NCBI GenBank assembly: GCA_964036275.1
Contig: OZ038434.1
Coordinates: 4,176,560 to 4,240,559 of the forward strand
DNA from: Litoditis marina
Taxonomy: Eukaryota > Nematoda > Chromadorea > Rhabditida > Rhabditidae
Reading direction: 5' to 3'
DNA: 64,000 nucleotides
This document shows positions 45,141-54,808 of the stretch, in pieces (within the stretch, counting starts at the first letter, position 1; each line of letters begins with the position of its first letter). Under the pieces are notes generated by a model. It worked only from the letters and a program-made list of their open reading frames with translations. It was not told the DNA's origin and made no database searches. The position numbers were made by a program, and so were the translations under genes.

Positions 45141-45222
45141 TGACGAGAGTGGGATTCGAACCCACGCCTCCGGAGAGACTGGTGCCTAAAACCAGCGCCT
45201 TAGACCGCTCGGCCATCTCGCC
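45141..45222 (-). tRNA. trnL-UAG: tRNA-Leu (UAG)
   Basis: Consensus copy. Confidence 0.95.
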
Positions 45223-45454
45223 ACTCTTTCCGATGGCTGTATGCGTTGGGACATGAGCAAGCGACTAATTCCTATGACAAATTGAGAAAAAGAAATAATC
45301 TACAAAATGATCTAGAAAACATCTATACAATTAGCTCAATTTATTCTGAAATCATTAGCGATTTACAATCTCACAAAGGGTCTCTCTATCAGTATTAAAA
45401 CTCTCATATCCATGAAATTTAAAACAAAACGCTGAAAACTTCTTCCAAAACAAT

Positions 45455-45536
45455 TGACGAGAGTGGGATTCGAACCCACGCCTCCGGAGAGACTGGTGCC
45501 TAAAACCAGCGCCTTAGACCGCTCGGCCATCTCGCC
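45455..45536 (-). tRNA. trnL-UAG: tRNA-Leu (UAG)
   Basis: Consensus copy. Confidence 0.95.
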
Positions 45537-45768
45537 ACTCTTTCCGATGGCTGTATGCGTTGGGACATGAGCAAGCGACTAATTCCTATGACAAATTGAG
45601 AAAAAGAAATAATCTACAAAATGATCTAGAAAACATCTATACAATTAGCTCAATTTATTCTGAAATCATTAGCGATTCACAATCTCACAAAGGGTCTCTC
45701 TATCCGTATTAAAACTCTCAGATCCATGAAATTTAAAACAAAACGCTGAAAACTTCTTCCAAAACAAT

Positions 45769-45850
45769 TGACGAGAGTGGGATTCGAACCCACGCCTCCG
45801 GAGAGACTGGTGCCTAAAACCAGCGCCTTAGACCGCTCGGCCATCTCGCC
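45769..45850 (-). tRNA. trnL-UAG: tRNA-Leu (UAG)
   Basis: Consensus copy. Confidence 0.95.
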
Positions 45851-46082
45851 ACTCTTTCCGATGGCTGTATGCGTTGGGACATGAGCAAGCGACTAATTCC
45901 TATGACAAATTGAGAAAAAGAAATAATCTACAAAATGATCTAGAAAACATCTATACAATTAGCTCAATTTATTCTGAAATCATTAGCGATTTACAATCTC
46001 ACAAAGGGTCTCTCTATCCGTATTAAAACTCTCAGATCCATGAAATTTAAAACAAAACGCTGAAAACTTCTTCCAAAACAAT

Positions 46083-46164
46083 TGACGAGAGTGGGATTCG
46101 AACCCACGCCTCCGGAGAGACTGGTGCCTAAAACCAGCGCCTTAGACCGCTCGGCCATCTCGCC
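46083..46164 (-). tRNA. trnL-UAG: tRNA-Leu (UAG)
   Basis: Consensus copy; last gene of higher-order copy B. Confidence 0.95.
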
Positions 46165-46396
46165 ACTCTTTCCGATGGCTGTATGCGTTGGGACATGAGC
46201 AAGCGACTAATTCCTATGACAAATTGAGAAAAAGAAATAATCTACAAAATGATCTAGAAAACATCTATACAATTAGCTCAATTTATTCTGAAATCATTAG
46301 CGATTTACAATCTCACAAAGGGTCTCTCTATCAGTATTAAAACTCGCATATCCATGAAATTTAAAACAAAACGCTGAAAACTTCTTCCAAAACAAT

Positions 46397-46478
46397 TGAC
46401 GAGAGTGGGATTCGAACCCACGCCTCCGGAGAGACTGGTGCCTAAAACCAGCGCCATAGACCGCTCGGCCATCTCGCC
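46397..46478 (-). tRNA. trnL-UAG: tRNA-Leu (UAG)
   Basis: A to U just 5' of the second strand of the D stem (A21/22 position). Confidence 0.88.
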
Positions 46479-46710
46479 ACTCTTTCCGATGGCTGTATGC
46501 GTTGGGACATGAGCAAGCGACTAATTCCTATGACAAATTGAGAAAAAGAAATAATCTACAAAATGATCTAGAAAACATCTATACAATTAGCTCAATTTAT
46601 TCTGAAATCATTAGCGATTTACAATCTCACAAAGGGTCTCTCTATCCGTATTAAAACTCTCAGATCCATGAAATTTAAAACAAAACGCTGAAAACTTCTT
46701 CCAAAACAAT

Positions 46711-46792
46711 TGACGAGAGTGGGATTCGAACCCACGCCTCCGGAGAGACTGGTGCCTAAAACCAGCGCCTTAGACCGCTCGGCCATCTCGCC
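46711..46792 (-). tRNA. trnL-UAG: tRNA-Leu (UAG)
   Basis: Consensus copy. Confidence 0.95.
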
Positions 46793-47024
46793 ACTCTTTC
46801 CGATGGCTGTATGCGTTGGGACATGAGCAAGCGACTAATTCCTATGACAAATTGAGAAAAAGAAATAATCTACAAAATGATCTAGAAAACATCTATACAA
46901 TTAGCTCAATTTATTCTGAAATCATTAGCGATTTACAATCTCACAAAGGGTCTCTCTATCCGTATTAAAACTCTCAGATCCATGAAATTTAAAACAAAAC
47001 GCTGAAAACTTCTTCCAAAACAAT

Positions 47025-47106
47025 TGACGAGAGTGGGATTCGAACCCACGCCTCCGGAGAGACTGGTGCCTAAAACCAGCGCCTTAGACCGCTCGGCCAT
47101 CTCGCC
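47025..47106 (-). tRNA. trnL-UAG: tRNA-Leu (UAG)
   Basis: Consensus copy. Confidence 0.95.
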
Positions 47107-47338
47107 ACTCTTTCCGATGGCTGTATGCGTTGGGACATGAGCAAGCGACTAATTCCTATGACAAATTGAGAAAAAGAAATAATCTACAAAATGATCTAGA
47201 AAACATCTATACAATTAGCTCAATTTATTCTGAAATCATTAGCGATTTACAATCTCACAAAGGGTCTCTCTATCAGTATTAAAACTCTTATATCCATGAA
47301 ATTTAAAACAAAACGCTGAAAACTTCTTCCAAAACAAT

Positions 47339-47420
47339 TGACGAGAGTGGGATTCGAACCGACGCCTCCGGAGAGACTGGTGCCTAAAACCAGCGCCTTA
47401 GACCGCTCGGCCATCTCGCC
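47339..47420 (-). tRNA. trnL-UAG: tRNA-Leu (UAG), T-stem mismatch
   Basis: G51 to C gives C51-C63. Confidence 0.83.
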
Positions 47421-47652
47421 ACTCTTTCCGATGGCTGTATGCGTTGGGACATGAGCAAGCGACTAATTCCTATGACAAATTGAGAAAAAGAAATAATCTA
47501 CAAAATGATCTAGAAAACATCTATACAATTAGCTCAATTTATTCTGAAATCATTAGCGATTTACAATCTCACAAAGGGTCTCTCTATCAGTATTAAAACT
47601 CTCATATCCATGAAATTTAAAACAAAACGCTGAAAACTTCTTCCAAAACAAT

Positions 47653-47734
47653 TGACGAGAGTGGGATTCGAACCCACGCCTCCGGAGAGACTGGTGCCTA
47701 AAACCAGCGCCTTAGACCGCTCGGCCATCTCGCC
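47653..47734 (-). tRNA. trnL-UAG: tRNA-Leu (UAG)
   Basis: Consensus copy. Confidence 0.95.
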
Positions 47735-47966
47735 ACTCTTTCCGATGGCTGTATGCGTTGGGACATGAGCAAGCGACTAATTCCTATGACAAATTGAGAA
47801 AAAGAAATAATCTACAAAATGATCTAGAAAACATCTATACAATTAGCTCAATTTATTCTGAAATCATTAGCGATTTACAATCTCACAAAGGGTCTCTCTA
47901 TCAGTATTAAAACTCTCATATCCATGAAATTTAAAACAAAACGCTGAAAACTTCTCCCAAAACAAT

Positions 47967-48048
47967 TGACGAGAGTGGGATTCGAACCCACGCCTCCGGA
48001 GAGACTGGTGCCTAAAACCAGCGCCTTAGACCGCTCGGCCATCTCGCC
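47967..48048 (-). tRNA. trnL-UAG: tRNA-Leu (UAG)
   Basis: Consensus gene; spacer has CTCCC, elsewhere linked to the G6-G67 mismatch. Confidence 0.95.
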
Positions 48049-48280
48049 ACTCTTTCCGATGGCTGTATGCGTTGGGACATGAGCAAGCGACTAATTCCTA
48101 TGACAAATTGAGAAAAAGAAATAATCTACAAAATGATCTAGAAAACATCTATACAATTAGCTCAATTTATTCTGAAATCATTAGCGATTTACAATCTCAC
48201 AAAGGGTCTCTCTATCCGTATTAAAACTCTCAGATCCATGAAATTTAAAACAAAACGCTGAAAACTTCTTCCAAAACAAT

Positions 48281-48362
48281 TGACGAGAGTGGGATTCGAA
48301 CCCACGCCTCCGGAGAGACTGGTGCCTAAAACCAGCGCCTTAGACCGCTCGGCCATCTCGCC
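48281..48362 (-). tRNA. trnL-UAG: tRNA-Leu (UAG)
   Basis: Consensus copy. Confidence 0.95.
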
Positions 48363-48594
48363 ACTCTTTCCGATGGCTGTATGCGTTGGGACATGAGCAA
48401 GCGACTAATTCCTATGACAAATTGAGAAAAAGAAATAATCTACAAAATGATCTAGAAAACATCTATACAATTAGCTCAATTTATTCTGAAATCATTAGCG
48501 ATTTACAATCTCACAAAGGGTCTCTCTATCCGTATTAAAACTCTCAGATCCATGAAATTTAAAACAAAACGCTGAAAACTTCTTCCAAAACAAT

Positions 48595-48676
48595 TGACGA
48601 GAGTGGGATTCGAACACACGCCTCCGGAGAGACTGGTGCCTAAAACCAGCGCCTTAGACCGCTCGGCCATCTCGCC
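48595..48676 (-). tRNA. trnL-UAG: tRNA-Leu (UAG), T-stem mismatch
   Basis: U52-C62 with altered B box, linked to GATTGCTG upstream as at 26243. Confidence 0.82.
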
Positions 48677-48908
48677 ACTCTTTCCGATTGCTGTATGCGT
48701 TGGGACATGAGCAAGCGACTAATTCCTATGACAAATTGAGAAAAAGAAATAATCTACAAAATGATCTAGAAAACATCTATACAATTAGCTCAATTTATTC
48801 TGAAATCATTAGCGATTTACAATCTCACAAAGGGTCTCTCTATCAGTATTAAAACTCTCATATCCATGAAATTTAAAACAAAACGCTGAAAACTTCTTCC
48901 AAAACAAT

Positions 48909-48990
48909 TGACGAGAGTGGGATTCGAACCCACGCCTCCGGAGAGACTGGTGCCTAAAACCAGCGCCTTAGACCGCTCGGCCATCTCGCC
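48909..48990 (-). tRNA. trnL-UAG: tRNA-Leu (UAG)
   Basis: Consensus copy. Confidence 0.95.
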
Positions 48991-49222
48991 ACTCTTTCCG
49001 ATGGCTGTATGCGTTGGGACATGAGCAAGCGACTAATTCCTATGACAAATTGAGAAAAAGAAATATTCTACAAAATGATCTAGAAAACATCTATACAATT
49101 AGCTCAATTTATTCTGAAATCATTAGCGATTTACAATCTCACAAAGGGTCTCTCTATCAGTATTAAAACTCTCATATCCATGAAATTTAAAACAAAACGC
49201 TGAAAACTTCTTCCAAAACAAT

Positions 49223-49304
49223 TGACGAGAGTGGGATTCGAACCCACGCCTCCGGAGAGACTGGTGCCTAAAACCAGCGCCTTAGACCGCTCGGCCATCT
49301 CGCC
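49223..49304 (-). tRNA. trnL-UAG: tRNA-Leu (UAG)
   Basis: Consensus copy. Confidence 0.95.
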
Positions 49305-49536
49305 ACTCTTTCCGATGGCTGTATGCGTTGGGACATGAGCAAGCGACTAATTCCTATGACAAATTGAGAAAAAGAAATAATCTACAAAATGATCTAGAAA
49401 ACATCTATACAATTAGCTCAATTTATTCTGAAATCATTAGCGATTTACAATCTCACAAAGGGTCTCTCTATCCGTATTAAAACTCTCAGATCCATGAAAT
49501 TTAAAACAAAACGCTGAAAACTTCTTCCAAAACAAT

Positions 49537-49618
49537 TGACGAGAGTGGGATTCGAACCCACGCCTCCGGAGAGACTGGTGCCTAAAACCAGCGCCTTAGA
49601 CCGCTCGGCCATCTCGCC
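49537..49618 (-). tRNA. trnL-UAG: tRNA-Leu (UAG)
   Basis: Consensus copy. Confidence 0.95.
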
Positions 49619-49850
49619 ACTCTTTCCGATGGCTGTATGCGTTGGGACATGAGCAAGCGACTAATTCCTATGACAAATTGAGAAAAAGAAATAATCTACA
49701 AAATGATCTAGAAAACATCTATACAATTAGCTCAATTTATTCTGAAATCATTAGCGATTTACAATCTCACAAAGGGTCTCTCTATCCGTATTAAAACTCT
49801 CAGATCCATGAAATTTAAAACAAAACGCTGAAAACTTCTTCCAAAACAAT

Positions 49851-49932
49851 TGACGAGAGTGGGATTCGAACCCACGCCTCCGGAGAGACTGGTGCCTAAA
49901 ACCAGCGCCTTAGACCGCTCGGCCATCTCGCC
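49851..49932 (-). tRNA. trnL-UAG: tRNA-Leu (UAG)
   Basis: Consensus copy. Confidence 0.95.
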
Positions 49933-50164
49933 ACTCTTTCCGATGGCTGTATGCGTTGGGACATGAGCAAGCGACTAATTCCTATGACAAATTGAGAAAA
50001 AGAAATAATCTACAAAATGATCTAGAAAACATCTATACAATTAGCTCAATTTATTCTGAAATTATTAGCGATTTACAATCTCACAAAGGGTCTCTCTATC
50101 AGTATTAAAACTCTTATATCCATGAAATTTAAAACAAAACGCTGAAAACTTCTTCCAAAACAAT

Positions 50165-50246
50165 TGACGAGAGTGGGATTCGAACCCACGCCTCCGGAGA
50201 GACTGGTGCCTAAAACCAGCGCCTTAGACCGCTCGGCCATCTCGCC
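50165..50246 (-). tRNA. trnL-UAG: tRNA-Leu (UAG)
   Basis: Consensus copy. Confidence 0.95.
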
Positions 50247-50478
50247 ACTCTTTCCGATGGCTGTATGCGTTGGGACATGAGCAAGCGACTAATTCCTATG
50301 ACAAATTGAGAAAAAGAAATAATCTACAAAATGATCTAGAAAACATCTATACAATTAGCTCAATTTATTCTGAAATCATTAGCGATTTACAATCTCACAA
50401 AGGGTCTCTCTATCAGTATTAAAACTCTTATATCCATGAAATTTAAAACAAAACGCTGAAAACTTCTTCCAAAACAAT

Positions 50479-50560
50479 TGACGAGAGTGGGGTTCGAACC
50501 CACGCCTCCGGAGAGACTGGTGCCTAAAACCAGCGCCTTAGACCGCTCGGCCATCTCGCC
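50479..50560 (-). tRNA. trnL-UAG: tRNA-Leu (UAG)
   Basis: U60 to C in the T loop, probably harmless. Confidence 0.93.
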
Positions 50561-50792
50561 ACTCTTTCCGATGGCTGTATGCGTTGGGACATGAGCAAGC
50601 GACTAATTCCTATGACAAATTGAGAAAAAGAAATAATCTACAAAATGATCTAGAAAACATCTATACAATTAGCTCAATTTATTCTGAAATCATTAGCGAT
50701 TTACAATCTCACAAAGGGTCTCTCTATCCGTATTAAAACTCTCATATCCATGAAATTTAAAACAAAACGCTGAAAACTTCTTCCAAAACAAT

Positions 50793-50874
50793 TGACGAGA
50801 GTGGGATTCGAACCCACGCCTCCGGAGAGACTGGTGCCTAAAACCAGCGCCTTAGACCGCTCGGCCATCTCGCC
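50793..50874 (-). tRNA. trnL-UAG: tRNA-Leu (UAG)
   Basis: Consensus copy. Confidence 0.95.
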
Positions 50875-51106
50875 ACTCTTTCCGATGGCTGTATGCGTTG
50901 GGACATGAGCAAGCGACTAATTCCTATGACAAATTGAGAAAAAGAAATAATCTACAAAATGATCTAGAAAACATCTATACAATTAGCTCAATTTATTCTG
51001 AAATCATTAGCGATTTACAATCTCACAAAGGGTCTCTCTATCAGTATTAAAACTCTTATATCCATGAAATTTAAAACAAAACGCTGAAAACTTCTTCCAA
51101 AACAAT

Positions 51107-51188
51107 TGACGAGAGTGGGATTCGAACCCACGCCTCCGGAGAGACTGGTGCCTAAAACCAGCGCCTTAGACCGCTCGGCCATCTCGCC
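51107..51188 (-). tRNA. trnL-UAG: tRNA-Leu (UAG)
   Basis: Consensus copy. Confidence 0.95.
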
Positions 51189-51420
51189 ACTCTTTCCGAT
51201 GGCTGTATGCGTTGGGACATGAGCAAGCGACTAATTCCTATGACAAATTGAGAAAAAGAAATAATCTACAAAATGATCTAGAAAACATCTATACAATTAG
51301 CTCAATTTATTCTGAAATCATTAGCGATTTACAATCTCACAAAGGGTCTCTCTATCCGTATTAAAACTCTCAGATCCATGAAATTTAAAACAAAACGCTG
51401 AAAACTTCTTCCAAAACAAT

Positions 51421-51502
51421 TGACGAGAGTGGGATTCGAACCCACGCCTCCGGAGAGACTGGTGCCTAAAACCAGCGCCTTGGACGGCTCGGCCATCTCG
51501 CC
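51421..51502 (-). tRNA. trnL-UAG: tRNA-Leu (UAG), diverged edge copy
   Basis: Last gene of the array. The D loop reads GAGCCGUCCAA in place of GAGCGGUCUAA, which removes one of the conserved G18-G19 pair and changes the A box. The 5' flank is also diverged and array similarity ends at about 51535. Confidence 0.82.
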
Positions 51503-51535
51503 ACTCTTTTCGGTAGGTCTGCGTTGGGACGTGAG

Positions 51536-54015
51536 AGATCCAAAACCGAACACATAATGTATAACCCTTTATTTTTATTTTCAACAGAGAAGTGGCGTAC
51601 GTAATGTACCGTTCAGCTCTAGTTCCCAATAATTGTCGTATTTTTTGTCCTTTTGCTTGTTTTCTTGTTTCTTCTCAAGGGCGTGACCTTTCACGTGTGC
51701 TTTCAGAGAAAGGTCACGTACACGCTCCGATTCACTACAACTTTTCAGTGGATAGTGTGCGTTCCGTTTGATACCATACGAAAGTAAATAATAAAATACG
51801 AACCGGTCAAATCAAATCAAGTCAAGAATGATAACTACTATGTTTTTCATGATTTTTGTGACTTCCAAAGACTCACTGTGACTGAAACATAACGCGATAG
51901 TTTCTTTTGTTCAAACATCTCCAACTGCATGATATGAGCTGCACTAACTTCGGCTAAAGACTGTTATGTACAACTATTCGTTTGTCAAAGCGACTGTTGA
52001 TCTGCGACGACCGGAGGAACCGAACAGTCCATTCATCTCCAAATATTAACGATTTTCAAGAATGAGGTGATCTTTAGGGCCAATTCCAAATCTATCCGGG
52101 TTTTTTACTCATCCGGTTCTAGGTAACCCTTTTTCACGTTACCTCAGCAGGTAACTGGTTGGTAACCTAAAACTAATTTTTGGTTACTGTACAAACTAAG
52201 GGTAAAAACAACATCAAAAAACCGGTTACATGTAGAATTTACTGCTTTTTAGTGCAGAAATTATTTCCAACGCGTCACCAACTTGCGTGCGCCCCTTTTA
52301 CAGCAGCATTGTGATGACAGCGTAGTCCATATAAAATTAGTTTTTTTTTCATCATATTCAACATTATTATACATATTATTATCATTTTTTCTGTTTTTTT
52401 GAGGTATCATCTATAAGTTTTTCATTGGTGTACGACTGATTTTTGTGTGATAAATATCATGTTTCCTCATAAACGCACTGCCACACTAACGTTGAGAGTA
52501 TAAATTTATTAATCAGGTTTTGCTGAGCACCTACTAAAAACGTAAAAAAAAACGATTTTCCTCGCATTAGGCTGACTTAAGTATAAGGGTGATATCTGTT
52601 GGGTTGACATTTTCTCGCGTGCTCGAAGTTAGGTTGTTAAAGAAGGACGATTATGTGGTGCAATAGCAACCGTTCAGTCCTTTAAACTGCAATACATTTT
52701 TTAATTGCAGTTTGAAGAACCATTGACACGAGATTGGTCCACCTTAACCTCCTACTTTAGCATAATTTCGCTATTCTTCTTATCATTTGTAGCTTTTCTG
52801 AGGGTAATGTCTTCGTACAATGCGGATTCGGGCAAAACAACCTCTCATCTCTATTCGGCACAACTCAAAGTCGTTGTCGTTCGAGTTTCATGTATGGAAG
52901 TGGCGGACATAACAGCAACAAAATGATTAATTAGCATGTACAACTTTACGTGCGGTTCCCTTCAAAGAGAGAACTAGTTCACGTGTAGAACGAGGGGAGC
53001 GGCGGCAACAAATCAATGATGCGATTATAGGGGCTGACGCGGGCAGCGTATTCCACGTAGAAAACACGTATACCCCGATGGCTATTGATTGAATGGAATG
53101 GACAACTAATGGAGGCGCAACACCGATCGCCCATGAAGAAGAATTATATCACTCATTTTCTCCCTCGCCCTCCTCCCTCTCTTTCTCTCTTTCCTTCTCG
53201 TGTGCGTGTCTCTCTTTCACGCTCTATCTCCTTGAGATATGTTCTTCACGCTCCACCGTATCTCTGGTTATTTCTTCCTTTTCCCTCTTTCTTTCTAACG
53301 TTTCATTCCTATTTCTTCTCGAACTACCTGTAACCTGTCCTTGTAACCTCCCAATCTCCTCCTCCACTTCCTTCGTCAAACCTAAGAAATTGCCAACACC
53401 GCCACAAATCTGTACCCCCCTCCCCCTTAAAGTACGTTGCCCAGCCGTGTTTACGTGTCTTTCAAGGCGTCTATTACATTCCTGCTAGTTCCGCTCAGTT
53501 TTCAATTACCAATCAACATGCTAGAAGGAAGTTTATGACTCTTTCTATCATTCATATACCCTTCGAACTCGAACACTTGATTCACTAAACGAAAATCTGT
53601 TCATGAGATAAATCCAGGCACGAATGAATGACAAGTCTTGGATAACAGTTGGTCAATCTTGAATGACTTTTCTTGAAAATTCGCAACATGCCCAGATGTT
53701 GTTTTAATGCAGTTATCGTGCACAATTTGGCAACATTGTTATTGACCGCTAAGAGCTAATACAGATACCAGAAACGGGTTGTTTTGTTTGAAATATTCAA
53801 TCAATCTCTGTAAGTTCCTAGAAAAAAAGAGTGAAAAGTTTTACTTTCTCCGTATTTCCGTTCAATCATTCCCCTTTTCCCCAAAAGCGTCTACGTCAGT
53901 TTTTTGTCTTTTTTCTGTTCGGTTCGGAAAGGCCGCGTACAAATAAGACCAAAATAGGTCCCTCCACTCTCGAAATACTTTCAATATCTCTATGTACGCG
54001 TTCGCTAAACCGGCA
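51536..54015. other. Unique DNA, no gene recognised
   Basis: Between the array edge and the CACGTG cluster I find no convincing exon or RNA gene. The stretch 53155-53300 is pyrimidine-rich (CTCTTTCTC-type runs), which produces open frames that look like low-complexity protein but have no recognisable domain. Confidence 0.5.
51682..51718. repeat. Perfect 11-bp inverted repeat
   Basis: Arms CGTGACCTTTC (51682-51692) and GAAAGGTCACG (51708-51718) with a 15-nt loop that contains most of a CACGTG site. It lies about 150 bp beyond the end of the tRNA array. Confidence 0.6.
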
Positions 54016-54705
54016 CACGTGGCTAGAGGGTGGTTAGAGACTGTGGCTACGTGAGAGAGTTTGCAGAGCACAGTTGGTCATTGCCCGTTGACGGCTAGAG
54101 CTCGTCTAGTGAGTGTGGGTTGGAGGAGGGCGCAGACAGTTGCGTGTGGGGCGGTCCCGTCACGACTCGGTCAGCTGGCAGACTGGCTCCTATTTGCAAC
54201 CAAAAGGTAAATATCGTAAAAACACGCATCTCCGGGGCGGGCCACACGCCATTTGGCCCCGAATAGCCTGCGGGCATAAGGTCTCACATTTCCACGTGGA
54301 CCACGCATCATCTTGTGACGAGTCCATATCACGTGCAAGAAAATGTGAACAGGTCACGTGTTGCACATGCGTCTAACACCTCTACGATTACCTGCTTCTT
54401 CCAAGTATTTTATCAGAACAGTTTCATGTGTCATCATTTTTGGGAAATAGCAAACAGTAGACGCTACACGTGAAAATGCACTAAACATGAACTTTCTTCT
54501 TGATCTAGCGATGTTTACGTGGTCCACTGTGCACTTGTAGTGATAAGAGCTCGCGCCTTTCACGTGAACATAAACACATCAGGCGTTGTAGCAATCTGTA
54601 TATATGACCTATTCATGCGCTTACCCACGCTTGTTAGCTTGTTACGTTACGCTGCTTCTACGAAGTAGGACACCTAACAGGAGATTTTTGCCACGTGTTC
54701 ACGTG
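54016..54705. promoter_or_regulatory. Cluster of eight CACGTG sites
   Basis: CACGTG occurs at 54016, 54293, 54330, 54355, 54467, 54561, 54692 and 54700, eight times in 690 bp where chance predicts well under one. Several are TCACGTG or TTCACGTGAAC. CACGTG is the E-box bound by bHLH and bHLH-Zip proteins (Myc/Max, USF and TFEB-type families). The cluster ends just before a possible first exon at 54728. A regulatory role is inferred; another possibility is a dispersed repeat. Confidence 0.5.
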
Positions 54706-54727
54706 AACTATTGAGAAATTGCTGATA

Positions 54728-54808
54728 ATGCCTGACAGAGGTGTTCGTGAGCTATCTGCAGCGCAGATTTCTAATTTTTTTCGCTCCAGGCCGCCAGGAA
54801 TAGTAGAG
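54728..54808 (+). other. Possible alternative first exon of the GMEB-like gene
   Basis: An ATG opens 27 codons (MPDRGVRELSAAQ...PPGIVE) that end at GAG|GTAGAG, a usable splice donor in phase 0. That phase matches the phase-0 acceptor of the SAND exon at 61556. Like the exon at 58955, the peptide begins MPD and ends in E before the donor. Evidence is only phase and position, so this may be chance. Confidence 0.22.

Larger units (their letters stand above)
33387..46188. repeat. Higher-order repeat, copy B (12,802 bp)
   Basis: Second copy of the block 20271-33386, directly adjoining it. It contains LINE copy 6 and MITE copy 2. It is 314 bp shorter than copy A as the net of two changes: three units of A (about 26043-27140) are missing, with a hybrid unit at 39158-39316 marking the join, and a two-unit segment carrying CAAGATG/CTCGATTT (near 42034 and 42663) is duplicated. 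Confidence 0.82.
1..51535 (-). repeat. Giant tandem array of tRNA-Leu(UAG) units, 314-bp period
   Basis: The same 314-bp unit is repeated head to tail with all tRNA genes on the minus strand. Each unit has an 82-nt tRNA gene and a 232-bp spacer. I count 120 genes in eight blocks of 2, 7, 9, 8, 10, 7, 34 and 43, separated by retroelements. Fold of the consensus RNA: 7-bp acceptor stem, 3-bp D stem, anticodon stem CUGGU/ACCAG with loop UUUAGGC (anticodon UAG), a class II long variable arm closed as CUC-CGGAG, 5-bp T stem with loop UUCGAAU, discriminator A and no intron. The A box (TGGCCGAGCGG) and B box (GGTTCGAATCC) match Pol III promoter consensus, and a TTTT terminator starts 5 nt after each 3' end. 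Most spacings are exactly 314; exceptions are 312 (genes at 431 and 3806) and 220 (gene at 6957). The left end is cut by the window. Confidence 0.97.

Noticed and set aside
1..51535. CRISPR-like array (regular repeats with spacers)
   Set aside because: The 314-bp period, near-identical spacers and a folded tRNA-Leu in each unit rule it out; the DNA is eukaryotic.
1..51535. tRNA-derived SINE array
   Set aside because: Full-length tRNA with intact stems, no SINE body or A-tail, strict head-to-tail period and no target duplications.
51321..51629. 102-codon minus-strand frame across the last tRNA gene
   Set aside because: It is a translation of a tRNA gene and its flanks.
53085..53488. Ser/Phe/Leu-rich frames of 82 and 131 codons
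   Set aside because: Pyrimidine-rich low-complexity DNA with two overlapping frames and no domain.
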